A stretch of 64,000 bases of DNA. Source: Planctomycetota bacterium (lineage in GTDB: Bacteria; Planctomycetota; Phycisphaerae; UBA1845; UTPLA1). Under the pieces are notes generated by a model, which searched no databases, was not told the origin of the DNA, and was given only the letters and a program-made list of their open reading frames with translations. Numbering within the stretch: the first letter of the stretch is position 1; each line of letters opens with the position of its first letter. Below are positions 41,569-52,703 of this stretch, piece after piece. The stretch is taken from positions 156,981-220,980 of the forward strand of contig JADJRI010000006.1 in NCBI GenBank assembly GCA_016712275.1. Direction: 5' to 3'. The position numbers were made by a program, and so were the translations under genes.

Positions 41569-42499
41569 ATGGACACCCATGCTCGCTGTTTTCGTGTCGC
41601 GGCTGCGTTGATCTGTGCCGTTGTCGCGGCATTTCCAGAGTGGTTGTCGGCGGGCGACCCGGTTTGCGATTACATCATCAGCGATGTGAAAACCATCTAT
41701 TTCGGCATCGAGGTCCCGGTCCCCGACCCGAACCACCCCGTCACGGCTCCAACGGGACACACCGACGTTGATATTCCCTACCAGAGTTGTTTCTGGAATC
41801 TGGAGATTTCGCCCGACGCAGGCGGCCAGATTCCGGCTGAGGACGTACTCTTGTTCGCGGGAACGCAGGCCCGTTTCACGCTGGCGACGATTCCCCCGGC
41901 TTTTGAATTCATCGGCGCGATGCCCGGCGAGACCTTCTGGGTCTTGCCGCAGAATCAGGCGGCGGGGGTCATCTTTCTCGGATTGTCGTCGGAAACGATG
42001 ACGCTCGACGACCGCTCCCGGCTGTGCGAATGGAATCCGGGCGATCCTCGCGGAGGGGCGAACGTGCCGGCGAAGTGGATACGCATCGAACTGGCCGACG
42101 TGCGGGCCGGAAGGCGGTTATTTTTCGTTGTGGCAGACGACCGGTCCCGGTCAGGTTGTGCAGTACATGTCGACTTTCGACGGCGGCATCACCGAGGTCG
42201 ATTCGTATCACGTACTGGCGGGTTCGCACACGCACGTGAACTGGGGTTTCACGAAGCCGGGGATTTATGAAGTGGATTTCCGCCTTTCAAGCTACGTGGC
42301 GCCGTTTAAGGGCGACTTGGAGTGCGATTGCAGCGTGGACCTGCTTGATGTGCCCGCCTTTGTAAGTGCACTTCTGGATCCGGACGCCTATCGGATTACC
42401 TATCCAGACTGCAACATCGCTAATGCGGACATCAATGAAGATGGCTTTGCGGATGGTTTAGACATTGAAGAGTTCGTTGCTCTCTTGCTCGGAGTCTAA
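41569..42499 (+). CDS. choice-of-anchor-M-like protein with dockerin-like C-terminus (frameshifted)
   Basis: Secreted protein beginning MDTHARCFRVAAALICAVVA. The middle has FTLATIPPAFEFIGAMPGET and later SHTHVNWGFTKPGIYEVDF, the same H.HvnwgFt..G.Yev motif as its upstream neighbour. Instead of a PEP-CTERM tail it ends in two dockerin-like repeats, ECDCSVDLLDVPAFVSALL and NADINEDGFADGLDIEEFV. One extra base in ccgg at 42107-42110 breaks the frame. Removing it joins VRAEGGYFSLWQTTGPGQVV. The two adjacent genes look like a duplicated pair with different anchoring ends. Confidence 0.72.
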
Positions 42500-42628
42500 A
42501 CGGATTTCGCGGTAAACGGTTCGTGTTGAAATGCTATGAATCGCACCCGCCGGTTTCAGATTTTGCGTTTCACCAAACCGCTCCGGTGGCGGCGGTTCAA
42601 ACCAGTTTATTGTTCTGCGGGAAGAAAT

Positions 42629-43822
42629 CTAAGGCAAGGATTCCATGAACCGGACGAGGTCGCGTTTCTCCTTATCACTTAATTCGATGCCGAATTCATG
42701 ACCCACGTTTCTATTTCCGGGCAACTTGGTGTCGAAGGTGAACTTTTGCTCAGGATAACCAACAGGGAATGAAGCCGGCCGCGCGGAATTTGGCTTTAGT
42801 AAGTCAATCAGGGTAGGCACGGAGCCATTGTGTAGATAGGGTGCGGTCTGATCCAACGTGATCAACGGTGCTACACGCACGAAGCCAAATCCCTCATGTG
42901 AATAAGAAACGCTGTTTGGAGCTTTCCGGGCATTGTCGGACAGCAGATACGTTTCTTGATGTTTACGCAGCGCCGGTGGCGTAAGTTGTTGAACGAACAA
43001 TGAATCCAAATTCAAGTTGGCATCCGTTCCAATGCCGAAGTGCTTTCCGTCCTCTATCTCATCATTCTGCGTAATGCCATCACCATCCGCATCGAAGGGA
43101 AGCAGCCATGAATTACTGTAAACCTGTGGACCGAATACTGGATGTTCATTGTGGCAGGAGATGCAGCTCTCATATTCTGTGATTCCTTCAGCCTTCATGT
43201 GTTCTTCGATCGCGATGAAATTTCGGCTGTCGCGCTGGGGATGATCAAAGTGGCATAGATTGCACCGCTGAAATTCGGTCAATGGCGAGGGCATCGATAT
43301 CAGCGTGCGTCCGGGAGAGTGGTTATGGCATGAAGCGCAGCTTACTTCAATCGTATCGGTCAGTGACTTTGAGCGGTCCAGCGGGACCAGCGCTGCGCCC
43401 GTTCGTGAAGACCGTGGCACCCTGGCTTCTCTGCCATAAACAACACGCTGGTTCAGAATTCTGCCGACAACGCGCTGGGTAAAGATCTTTTTGCCTGCCA
43501 GGGTGGATTCGTCTTCAGGATGACGAGGCGGCCAGTCGTGACGAGTCAGGAGTGACCTCAGTTTATCAGCGCCGTAGGTTCTGGGAACTTCCTGCAGCAT
43601 TTTCGCATTGGGGTGCTGCAGCACCTCTTCGGGCCAGTAGTCTCCAAGTACAGAGTCGGTTTCACGCCCGGCCGTTCCGACATTTCTAAAATCGAGTGTT
43701 ACGGCACGACTAAGCAATTCGAAGTCATCGGCACCGGGGAAAGAAAGCCCCATCAATTTTGCCAGTTGTGGCAACTTAATATGTGCCCGCATTGAAATTG
43801 CCCGGACCGGGTCTGCTTTCAT
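42629..43822 (-). CDS. multi-haem cytochrome c, C-terminal part or separate gene
   Basis: Frame of 397 residues with three CxxCH haem sites: CASCH (162-166), CNLCH (187-191) and CISCH (220-224). A calcium-type loop FDADGDGITQNDEI and the late TAPYLHNGSVPTLIDLL follow. The latter is the distal-pocket/C-terminal motif of di-haem cytochrome c peroxidase-like (MauG/CCP) proteins. There is no signal peptide, which suggests it continues the upstream frame 43776-44762 and that the 47-base overlap hides a frameshift. The sequence is AT-richer than its neighbours. Confidence 0.65.
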   Translation of the reverse strand: MKADPVRAISMRAHIKLPQLAKLMGLSFPGADDFELLSRAVTLDFRNVGTAGRETDSVLGDYWPEEVLQHPNAKMLQEVPRTYGADKLRSLLTRHDWPPRHPEDESTLAGKKIFTQRVVGRILNQRVVYGREARVPRSSRTGAALVPLDRSKSLTDTIEVSCASCHNHSPGRTLISMPSPLTEFQRCNLCHFDHPQRDSRNFIAIEEHMKAEGITEYESCISCHNEHPVFGPQVYSNSWLLPFDADGDGITQNDEIEDGKHFGIGTDANLNLDSLFVQQLTPPALRKHQETYLLSDNARKAPNSVSYSHEGFGFVRVAPLITLDQTAPYLHNGSVPTLIDLLKPNSARPASFPVGYPEQKFTFDTKLPGNRNVGHEFGIELSDKEKRDLVRFMESLP

Positions 43823-44762
43823 TGACGAGTCTTTGCCGGACCAGGAATAATGCGCCCACGCCCAGCCCGCTCAAAGCGGCCGGAATACTGACAGGGTTGA
43901 ATGAACTTAATTTTGGCCGATGGGCGGACTCGAGGTAGTGCTGAGGCCCGGACTTTTTGAACCAATAGTGCTGAAGATTTGCCAACGGAACAAAACCGTC
44001 CATGCGCGGGTCGACGCTTTGGTCCAATCGTCCCGGTCCGGCCAACAACATCATCGCTTGTACTTTGGCTGCAGGCGGCAACTTAAGGGCATGCCGCCAC
44101 TCTGCGATGCTCACGGCGCGATCATTGTTTAAGTCAAGGTGAAATGAATCGTCGAGACTCTCTGCTTCGCACAATGCGGATTCTGAGATGGGTGCCGCTG
44201 ATGATTGACGCTTAATCACGTGCCTTTCATCGAGGATTTGCGAGGCTGCAAGGATCAGCCCCAAGTTAATTTTGGTGTTCGGCCTTCCCCATAGAACATC
44301 GCCGTTTCCGTCTGCCGTCGCATGACAATACCAGCAGTTGAAACCAAAACGGCCAGTGCCTTTTCGGGAGTTCGGATCCATTTCTTCACGGACGCCAAGA
44401 AAACCCGTGCTGATACTGTATTCGCCGACGGTGCCCTTTGGATCATTCGGTGTGGGAATGAAGCCTGCAACGTGCGGGTTGGCAAGCAATCCCCCTTTAA
44501 GGTTCCACTGTGCGGAAAATGTTGTATCAATATCTCCGTCGAGATCGAGATCAAGCGGCGTATCCGCAACGTGCAGATTAATATCACGGGCAAATGGAAC
44601 GCCGACAATACCCGACCAATACTCGGCAGCCGCATTCACTCGTCGCCCATCGGCCGTTGTTTCATTGGGTCCGAGGAAATCATACAGCCACGCGTTGTCC
44701 GGAGCGCTCTGTAACGGCGCAATGAGCATAAGGCAGGCTATCCACGAGTTCATAATCAACAC
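43776..44762 (-). CDS. multi-haem cytochrome c, N-terminal part
   Basis: Frame of 328 residues with a signal peptide (MNSWIACLMLIAPLQSA). It has a DLDLDGDIDT loop and one haem site, CWYCH, at residues 143-147 in GRFGFNCWYCHATADGNGD. The sequence SFNPVSIPA and what follows resemble the linker of CCP-like proteins. The last 30 residues after this look out of frame. Together with 42629-43822 it would make one periplasmic protein of about 700 residues with four CxxCH sites. The electron partner and substrate are unknown. Confidence 0.6.
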   Translation of the reverse strand: MLIMNSWIACLMLIAPLQSAPDNAWLYDFLGPNETTADGRRVNAAAEYWSGIVGVPFARDINLHVADTPLDLDLDGDIDTTFSAQWNLKGGLLANPHVAGFIPTPNDPKGTVGEYSISTGFLGVREEMDPNSRKGTGRFGFNCWYCHATADGNGDVLWGRPNTKINLGLILAASQILDERHVIKRQSSAAPISESALCEAESLDDSFHLDLNNDRAVSIAEWRHALKLPPAAKVQAMMLLAGPGRLDQSVDPRMDGFVPLANLQHYWFKKSGPQHYLESAHRPKLSSFNPVSIPAALSGLGVGALFLVRQRLVNESRPGPGNFNAGTY

Positions 44763-44810
44763 GGATTGCCTCCTAATTGCTGCGAATATGCAAATGCCAT
44801 TTCCGCAAAT

Positions 44811-45251
44811 CTAACCCTTGGCCGTCGTCGTCGCGCGAGCCTCTTTTTTGAGTTGCGTGGCGACGCGCTTGAGCGATTCGACGTAGGGCTCGCCGAGCTG
44901 GCGTTCGGCCGGGTTGGTGTGGGTGAGAATCCATTCCTGGAATTTGTCGGGGCCGGGGAAGTCGCCTTTGAAGACGATGGCGATTTCCTTCATAAAGGCC
45001 TGTTGTGCGGCGAATTCCTCGACCCGCTTGCGACAGAATTCGCTTTTCTCGGCCTGGGTGGTCAGTTCGGCGAAGCGTTTGGCCTCACCCATGAAGACGC
45101 TCTTGAGCTGTTTGAAGATGACATCGGTGAAGGACTTGCGGTCCTCGTCGCTCAGGCTGCCGAGCGCCGATTTTATTTCCGTTTTTTGCTCGGGTTTGGC
45201 GAGATGCTCCTTCCAGCGATTGAGAAACTGCGCCTTTTCAATGTCCGCCAT
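44811..45251 (-). CDS. hypothetical helical protein
   Basis: Protein of about 146 residues, starting MADIEKAQFLNRWKEHLAKP at 45251. A longer frame exists to 45326 but lacks a better start. It is highly charged and helical, ending KKEARATTTAKG. No signal peptide or motif is visible. It lies 37 bases downstream of a 51-residue membrane protein on the same strand. The pair may form a peripheral/anchor complex, but this is a guess. Confidence 0.5.
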   Translation of the reverse strand: MADIEKAQFLNRWKEHLAKPEQKTEIKSALGSLSDEDRKSFTDVIFKQLKSVFMGEAKRFAELTTQAEKSEFCRKRVEEFAAQQAFMKEIAIVFKGDFPGPDKFQEWILTHTNPAERQLGEPYVESLKRVATQLKKEARATTTAKG

Positions 45252-45288
45252 TTTTTCCAGCCCCGCGCGGGTTGATGACAAAGGAGGA

Positions 45289-45444
45289 TCACCTCGCCGG
45301 CCTGGCCGTGGCAATGGCGGGTTCACTAGGTGTCATAGCGATGTCATATCCGAAATAGCCGGCAAGAATGAGTCCGGCGATCCCGCCGATGAGAGCGGCG
45401 GGGCGGTGTCTTTTTACGGTTGTCGTCACGTCTTGTGTTGTCAT
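45289..45444 (-). CDS. 51-residue single-pass membrane protein
   Basis: Short frame from ATG 45444: MTTQDVTTTVKRHRPAALIG, then a hydrophobic GIAGLILAGYFGYDIAM segment, ending in TARPAR. Support comes from the clean basic-then-hydrophobic topology and from close linkage to the downstream gene. The ribosome site is weak. Confidence 0.35.
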   Translation of the reverse strand: MTTQDVTTTVKRHRPAALIGGIAGLILAGYFGYDIAMTPSEPAIATARPAR

Positions 45445-45553
45445 TTTCCAATTCCGATTTGCGAGTGTGTTATTTCGAGATGGGTTCCACGTTCTTCATG
45501 CATTGTCTGTTGCCTTTGTGCGGTTACCCATTTCATCCAATTGCGACGCCAGC

Positions 45554-46169
45554 CTAATTCCCCGGCTCGCCGCGCGAACTGCGTGCGATGAAGTCCGCAT
45601 AAAGCGAGTTGATCGCACCCCTGCGATCGCCCTTGTGAAACGGCTCGAAGTCCGACAGCAGGTTCTGGTCGGGGCGGCCATAGCCGAAACCGCTGGCCTT
45701 GGAGATCGACTCCTCGCCGATTCGCCGGCCGCCGCGGGCATCTCCCCACCACCATTCGTAGCTGATGCCCTCGGTTTCATAATAGGAACGGCCGCTGATT
45801 CGAGTTCGTTCACCATCCGACAGTTCCCGGGAGTCCGACGGACAGTGATAGGAGGCGTCCTCCTTCGGCTGATAGGGCAGCAGCACATCGGGCAACGTGG
45901 GCCATGACGACTGATTAGTGCCAGCCGACACAGTTCGAAGTTTGGCGACATAGGGCCAGCGATTATCATTTTCGGTCATGTATTTGGACAGAGACTGCCC
46001 GATTTTGGTTAGGTTGGCTAGGCAAAGTTGCCGGTTGGCCGCGACGCGGCTTTCCGTTATTGCGGGGAGAATGAGCCACGCCGCGAGGCCGAGCACCCAG
46101 ACCAACGCAGCAACTTCCATTTTTGTAACTGCTTTTCGGAAATGATGTTGGGCTCTGTGTTTTGCGCAT
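45554..46169 (-). CDS. divergent pseudopilin-like protein (probably frameshifted near its start)
   Basis: The safe frame is 45554-46120, starting MEVAALVWVLGLAAWLILPA. If one A is removed from the A4 run at about 46130, ATG 46169 (behind GAG/AGG) gives a basic leader MRKTQSPTSFPKA followed by VTKMEVAALVW, placing Glu at position 5 as in type IV pilins. The globular part RQLCLANLTKIGQSLSKYMT and the C-terminal GAINSLYADFIARS (the FADxH-like end) fit the Planctomycetota pseudopilin family. The Phe/Leu-rich FTLIE consensus is degenerate here. Confidence 0.6.
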
Positions 46170-46284
46170 CCTGACTCTCAAATCTCTGACCACTAAATCA
46201 GAACGGGCTTCGCAGAACCGGTTCACGGCTCTCGAAGCCCGTCGATGAATTCACAAGTAAGGCTATCTTGCGATCTGAGTCGAG

Positions 46285-46908
46285 TCAAGGCAACGTTCGC
46301 GAGGCGACCTGCTCGGTCTGGGCCGCACCCTTCCAAACGCGGATGTCAGTGATTTCATGGGAAATGGTCTTGATGTCGTCGTTTGCAAAGAAGCGGACGG
46401 GAATACGCCGCGTCTCGTGCGGGAGAAGCGGGCCGCGCCATTCGTCTTCGACCTGAATGGGCGTGGCGGCCCATGTGTTGTGTTCCATGATTGGAGCGCC
46501 GTCTTCGTCAACGCCGACAAGCCGCATGCTGAGCAGCGAGACCACTTCGTCGCCGTTGTTGGTCACTTCGACCGTCGCATGGATGATTCGTCCGCGCCGG
46601 CTTTCGGTGACGTGGCCGAGGCTTGTGGTCACTTCGAGATTGTCCAGGTAGTCCGGCCGTCGAACATCGTCGATGGCGTCTGCCAGTGCCGGCGGGAGCG
46701 ATTTGCGGAATTCGGGCAGTTGCCGAACGGTATCACCGACCAGCATGGTCAGCGAATCGCACTTTCGGTCGATGACGCGCATGCCATAAATGGCGATGCC
46801 CGAAGCGCTGACGATGGTCGCGATAAGGACGGCGGACAGGCTGAGAACGGTGACGGACAGGAACGACATTCGCTTGTTGACGACGGTGGTGCCCGAATCG
46901 TGATACAT
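46285..46908 (-). CDS. hypothetical membrane-anchored protein
   Basis: Protein of 207 residues. GGAG precedes the ATG at 46908. One N-terminal helix (SVTVLSLSAVLIATIVSASG) is followed by an extracytoplasmic domain. The domain contains HATVEVTNNGDEVVSLLSMR, a pattern of Ig-like or DUF4352-like beta folds in which conserved aromatic and Asn-Asn-Gly turns occur. It was not otherwise recognised. It is divergent from fliM with a 222-base gap that holds both promoters. Confidence 0.5.
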   Translation of the reverse strand: MYHDSGTTVVNKRMSFLSVTVLSLSAVLIATIVSASGIAIYGMRVIDRKCDSLTMLVGDTVRQLPEFRKSLPPALADAIDDVRRPDYLDNLEVTTSLGHVTESRRGRIIHATVEVTNNGDEVVSLLSMRLVGVDEDGAPIMEHNTWAATPIQVEDEWRGPLLPHETRRIPVRFFANDDIKTISHEITDIRVWKGAAQTEQVASRTLP

Positions 46909-47130
46909 GGTGCAGTCTCCGAATTTAGTTGTTATGCCAAGCGGCCGGCCGGGATGTCCCGAATCAGTCCGATGGCAAGTGTGTTTGAATGTATATTGGG
47001 GTGGAAACGTAATTTATTCTGGATCGTGCCTGCTGCTTCAAGGGGCCGCGCGTTGTTGTCCGATAAGTAGGCATCTTTCCTCCGGCTTTCGCGCAAGTAT
47101 TGCGCCCGTGACGATTTGCACAAGGCGACC

Positions 47131-48144
47131 ATGGCCGACATTCTCGATCAGAGCGAAGTAGATGCCCTCCTGAACGCTGTCAATGTCGGCGATATGGATT
47201 CAGAGGCCGATGGCGCAGCGTCCGATCGATCGGCCGTTTTCGAATCCTCGCGCGACGTCGCTCTTTATGACTTCAAGCGGCCGGAACGGGTCAGCAAGGA
47301 TCAGATGCGGGCCTTGCAGTCGATTCACGAAGGGTTTGCGCGGAATTTTGGGGCCTCGCTTTCGGGGTTCCTTCGTACGATCGTGGAGACGCGCGTTTCG
47401 ACGACCGAGCAGTTGACCTACAGCGAATTCATCCATTCCCTTCCCAGCCCGACCTGCTTCACGCTCCTCTCGGCCGAGCCGCTGGACGGCCAGCTCTGTC
47501 TCGAATTGAGCCCGCTGATCGTTTTTCCGATTGTCGATCGCCTGCTGGGCGGAACCAACGCGGAGATTTTCATTCCGCAGCGGCCGCTGACGGCCATCGA
47601 GATGCGGCTGATGAATCGAATCATCAACCGGGCGCTGTCGAACCTGACCGAGGCCTGGGCGGATCTGGTGAAGGTGAAGTTCGCCGTGACCGGCACGGAA
47701 AGCAATCCGCATCTTGTTCAGATTGTCGCGCCCAACGAAGTGGTGGTGGTGATCGGCTTCGAGATCAAGATCGGCGCGCGGGCCGGCACGATGAGCATTT
47801 GCATTCCGTTCAACGTGATCGAGCCGGTGATCGGCAAGCTGGGCGCGCAAAGCTGGCTGGCCTATTCGCACAAGGCATCGAACAAGGCCCAGGAGGACAG
47901 CTTCGCGCAGAATCTGAAGCAGGCCAAGGTGGAAGTCCGAACCTATCTCGGCGAAACCGAGATCACGGTGGATGATCTGGTTTCGCTCGCGCCGGGGGAC
48001 ATCATCCGGCTGGACAAGCTGGTGACGCGCGATTTTCTGATGCGCGTGGAGGGGCGAAACAAATTTGCCGGGCGCATCGGGAAGCTGCGGGGGAACCGGG
48101 CGCTGCAAATCACTCGAAATGCGAAGCCGGATGAGATACTTTAG
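47131..48144 (+). CDS. fliM: flagellar motor switch protein FliM
   Basis: C-ring component that binds CheY-P and controls flagellar rotation. The N-terminal CheY-binding peptide ILDQSEVDALLNAV is present. The core begins YDFKRPERVSKDQMRALQSI, the FliM hallmark, followed by GSL-like blocks, LSPLIVFPIVDRLLGGTN, and the C-terminal SpoA-like domain (VRTYLGETEITVDDLVSLAP ... LMRVEGRNKFAGRIGKLRGN). ATG 47131 is preferred to 47116 because MADILDQSE is the usual start. About 337 residues, a normal length. It ends in TAG. No other C-ring gene is adjacent. Confidence 0.96.
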   Translation: MADILDQSEVDALLNAVNVGDMDSEADGAASDRSAVFESSRDVALYDFKRPERVSKDQMRALQSIHEGFARNFGASLSGFLRTIVETRVSTTEQLTYSEFIHSLPSPTCFTLLSAEPLDGQLCLELSPLIVFPIVDRLLGGTNAEIFIPQRPLTAIEMRLMNRIINRALSNLTEAWADLVKVKFAVTGTESNPHLVQIVAPNEVVVVIGFEIKIGARAGTMSICIPFNVIEPVIGKLGAQSWLAYSHKASNKAQEDSFAQNLKQAKVEVRTYLGETEITVDDLVSLAPGDIIRLDKLVTRDFLMRVEGRNKFAGRIGKLRGNRALQITRNAKPDEIL

Positions 48145-48286
48145 AAGCGTTGTGAGTTTCGAGTCGTGAGATGTTCGTTGTGGATGACACTGGGTGTCAT
48201 CATTCTTGCATAACGGGTGCCTGTCCCTAATTGCCCTAATTGCGATTGGCCGCGATGAATGCAGATCAACTCTAAGAGGAACACCA

Positions 48287-49511
48287 GTGACGACAAACGT
48301 CATGACAGGCGATCCGCGGACTGATCTGGGGAAATGGTCGGGGTTCTGGCTCGGTGTGGCCAGCTTGGTGATTGCCGCCGTGATTTGGCTGCCGCTTGTA
48401 CATTTTTTCTTCCAGCCTGATCCCGGCCAGTATCGGTCCGCCACCGAGATCCCGGTCCGTGGGATTAAGCTGGCCCAGCGACACCTTTCAAACTGGCAAA
48501 CCGCAGACCAACGAAAGGCCGATGCAACCTTGTTGCGAGCCAGCAACCCCGAATGGGATCTGATGTCACGCGGCTATGTGGTCCTGTCGCTCGCAAACAT
48601 GTCGCTGCGCGATTCCGCGAAACGGGAGACGTACCTGGGCTGCATCGACCGGATCATCGACGACACCCTTGCAGCGGAGCGAGCGAATGGCCATTTTCAT
48701 TTCCTCCTGCCCTATGCAAGGGCCAGGTCGTTCGAGGTCACACCGGTCCGCAGCTTTCACGTTGACAGTCAAATCGGACTCATGCTGGCGGCCCGTTGCA
48801 TGTTGCAGAAAGATGATGATGAACTGCAAATGCTCCGGGAGCGCGTTGAGATCATGCAGAGTCGGATGGAGGCCAGCCCCGTCCTGGCCGCCGAGAGCTA
48901 TCCTAACGAATGCTGGATGTTTGACATCGTCAACGGCCTGGCGGTCATGCGCATGTGCGACGTTGTCACCGGAACTGACCACTCCGCCTTTCGAGACAAA
49001 TGGCTCGCGGTGGCCCGCGCCAAACTTGTCGATCCCCAAAACAGGAATGCTTGTATCGAGCTTCAGTGTTTCCGGTCGGCACAAGGATGGACCGGAGGGC
49101 TCGTCGATCTGGATGGTTGCTCATGCGCTTCAGCTTGTTGATGAAAACCTTGCGCGCGATCAGTATCGCCGGGCGCACAACGAACTTTCACGATCGCTGC
49201 TCGGATTCGGGTACACAAGTGAATGGCCCCGTTCCTGGGTCGGCCCGTCGGATGTGGACAGCGGCCCGCAGATTCCCATTCTGGAGATTAGTGCGGGATC
49301 GAGTGGCATGTCCATGATTGCCGCGAGCGCGTTTGACGACACGACATACCTGTCGGAGTTGATGACGACGCTCGATTTCGCCGCATTCCCAAAGGAGGAG
49401 TCGGGCGGACTGCGGTATTGTGCCAGCAACGAACTCGGCGACGCCGTGGTGCTCTATTCGACGGTGCTTGGCCCGTTGTGGGAACGCGTCAAGTCGGGAG
49501 GCCGGCCGTGA
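48287..49511 (+). CDS. membrane-anchored protein, linalool dehydratase/isomerase-domain-like (frameshifted)
   Basis: GTG 48287 behind AGAGGA is the likely start. One N-terminal helix (WLGVASLVIAAVIWLPLVHF) is followed by an alpha/alpha barrel. YPNECWMFDIVNGLAVMRMC and, after a frame change, DGPEGSSIWMVAHALQLVDE resemble the linalool dehydratase/isomerase domain family. The break lies in the C4 run 49034-49037. Removing one C gives VDPKTGMLVSSFSVSG. The family call is from memory of the motif and moderate. The stop at 49509-49511 overlaps the GTG start of the next gene. Confidence 0.6.
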
Positions 49512-49789
49512 AAAGACTCTCGCTGCTCAAGCTGGTGTCACCCGGAAGCCTTTTCTCGATCGCGGTTCTGATCATATGCACGTATGCGATCCTTCATGCA
49601 TTGGGCTGGCGCGAGCACGTGAGCATTGTGTCGGGCACACTATCTGAAGCGGGCGGTTCATTCGAAACGCAGGCCTTGCAAGCCGGATTCTACATGTGCG
49701 CCTATTTCGGCTTCACGCTGCTTGTTCCGATTCTTCTATTGGCGGCGGCGCTGCAGATTCTGGTGCTTTGGGCGTTTCTTCGGCGTTGA
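49508..49789 (+). CDS. small two-helix membrane protein
   Basis: Protein of 93 residues starting with GTG at 49508, overlapping the upstream stop as GTGA, so translationally coupled. Two hydrophobic segments, FSIAVLIICTYAILHALGW and FYMCAYFGFTLLVPILLLAA, flank a short extracytoplasmic loop. The family was not recognised. It is likely a partner of the barrel protein encoded just before it. Confidence 0.55.
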   Translation: MKRLSLLKLVSPGSLFSIAVLIICTYAILHALGWREHVSIVSGTLSEAGGSFETQALQAGFYMCAYFGFTLLVPILLLAAALQILVLWAFLRR

Positions 49790-49877
49790 AAGGATCAACC
49801 AGCAGACAGTGACAGGCATTATTGGTGAATGTTCCTAATTGCCGCATCTTGGATAAGAATTTTCGGGCGATGTCAGA

Positions 49878-49927
49878 CCGGCTCCAGATGTCGAGGTTTC
49901 GGACCGACACGGTCCGGCTCGCGATGG
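49878..49927 (+). repeat. dispersed hairpin repeat, copy 3 (variant stem)
   Basis: Same layout as the copies at 28168 and 52464 (ccggctc ... ctcgcgatg). The stem is cggaccg-aca-cggtccg, so both arms have changed together relative to the other copies. Confidence 0.65.
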
Positions 49928-50032
49928 GGCTTCGCCATTTTCTGAGCAGCGGGCACGAAACGGAGTTTGAAGGATTTCGCCGCGAAATGGTGGGTCATAA
50001 GGCCGACCGCACCCTACGAGAGAGGGCGGACA

Positions 50033-50145
50033 GCGGAACCCTTGACAGCGACGTTCACCGTCAAGGGCAGGTGGATTCCGCGTGAGGGTGCGTGCGAGAA
50101 CCCTTGACATCGACGTACGACGTCGAAGGCAAGAGGATTCTCGCA
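50033..50145. repeat. two tandem related palindromes
   Basis: Unit 1 (50033-50081) is bounded by gcggaa/ttccgc with inner cccttgac/gtcaaggg. Unit 2 (50093-50145) is bounded by tgcgagaa/ttctcgca with inner cccttgac and tcgacgtacgacgtcga. Both share gaacccttgaca(g/t)cgacgt. Confidence 0.6.
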
Positions 50146-50171
50146 CAAGCGGTCGTTCCACTGAAATGGCA

Positions 50172-50681
50172 TTACGTGGTGACCTTTTCCTGCTCCGGCA
50201 CTCGCGACCCGCACTCGGGGCAGACTCCAGAGACATTTCCGTACAGGTTGTAACCACACTCGCGGCACATACCTGGCGGACTCTCGCGCCGCCTTGCTTT
50301 AAGAACGGCCATAATGATGAGACCTGTTGGAATACATGCGAAGCCGGTGCCTGATAGAACAAAATTAACTTCGCCGCTGGAACCGCCAAAGTCCAAGAAT
50401 GGCCAATTGAAGCCGTAGATATAGGGCACAATAATCAAGATCATGCCGTGACCAAAGTGGCTCCAGAACGGATATGGTTTGGATCGAAGGGCGCAACCGC
50501 AGAAATAGACTGCGTAAATCAGTAGTGCGCCGAAATAAGCCGTATCTCGAGACTCTCGTGGAGTGTCCGCTGATCCCGTCATGAGCACGACGACGACACC
50601 CAGAATTACGGCCGTCCATGCGTTTACCAAGGTGCTGAGCTTTATCAGCGGCCGATTCAGTGTTTCAATCCACCCGCCCAT
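50172..50681 (-). CDS. membrane protein with C-terminal zinc ribbon
   Basis: Protein of about 169 residues starting MGGWIETLNRPLIKLSTLVN at 50681 (a longer frame goes to 50723). Four hydrophobic segments are followed by a cytoplasmic CRECGYNLYGNVSGVCPECG, two CxxC pairs 15 apart. This tail is common on small membrane proteins of Planctomycetota. The role is unknown. The gene is flanked by the tandem palindromes. Confidence 0.55.
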   Translation of the reverse strand: MGGWIETLNRPLIKLSTLVNAWTAVILGVVVVLMTGSADTPRESRDTAYFGALLIYAVYFCGCALRSKPYPFWSHFGHGMILIIVPYIYGFNWPFLDFGGSSGEVNFVLSGTGFACIPTGLIIMAVLKARRRESPPGMCRECGYNLYGNVSGVCPECGSRVPEQEKVTT

Positions 50682-50851
50682 GAGGATGAGCCCTTTGAGT
50701 CTGCACTGAGACGGAAATCTCACATCATCGAAGCACTAACGGGATTAACGATGAGTGCATGCCCGCGCGGGTTAGTATAGAGGCGCTTGCCCTCGCCGCT
50801 CGTGAAATTCTGTTAAATCACTACGAGGTCATTCCGTTCCTGCCAAACACC

Positions 50852-52268
<1,417 letters not shown>

Positions 52269-52703
52269 GATGTAGCCTCTAATGAGATTGTTGTTGTGGT
52301 TGTGCCGTGTTTCCGTCGCGCGTGTTCAATTGTTAAGCGCGATAAACTTCCGATTGCGAAACACGAAGAATAAGGCGGAATTGTTGATATTGCCACGTGA
52401 CGGGGCTGGCGATGTTCTGAAGAAGTGGAACTCTCAATTGCTGAGTCTTCGCCCAAATGAACACCGGCTCTTCGCGGACAGGCCCCGGATCGACACGATC
52501 CGGCTCGCGATATGAAGCCCAATTGTCGCATCTACATGCGGTTATGAGGTTTACAGAGCCGTTACAGCCGTTTGACTAACCATTGGTGTATATTTGTTCG
52601 TGTTCCAAGGGTGGAGAGACACCTGTTGGTGCAAGTCTCGATCCTGAGATCGCGATTCAAAATAAACGAGATGGACACGATGTCAAATTTTGGAGGAATG
52701 TCA
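52269..52703. other. intergenic region with one hairpin-repeat copy
   Basis: Contains hairpin repeat copy 4 and the leader of the DUF1573 gene. TGGAGGA near 52691 is its ribosome site. No gene was found. Confidence 0.4.
52464..52511 (+). repeat. dispersed hairpin repeat, copy 4
   Basis: Begins ccggctc and has the stem ccggatcgacacgatccgg. It is identical to 28183-28214 across caggccccgg through ctcgcgat. Confidence 0.7.
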
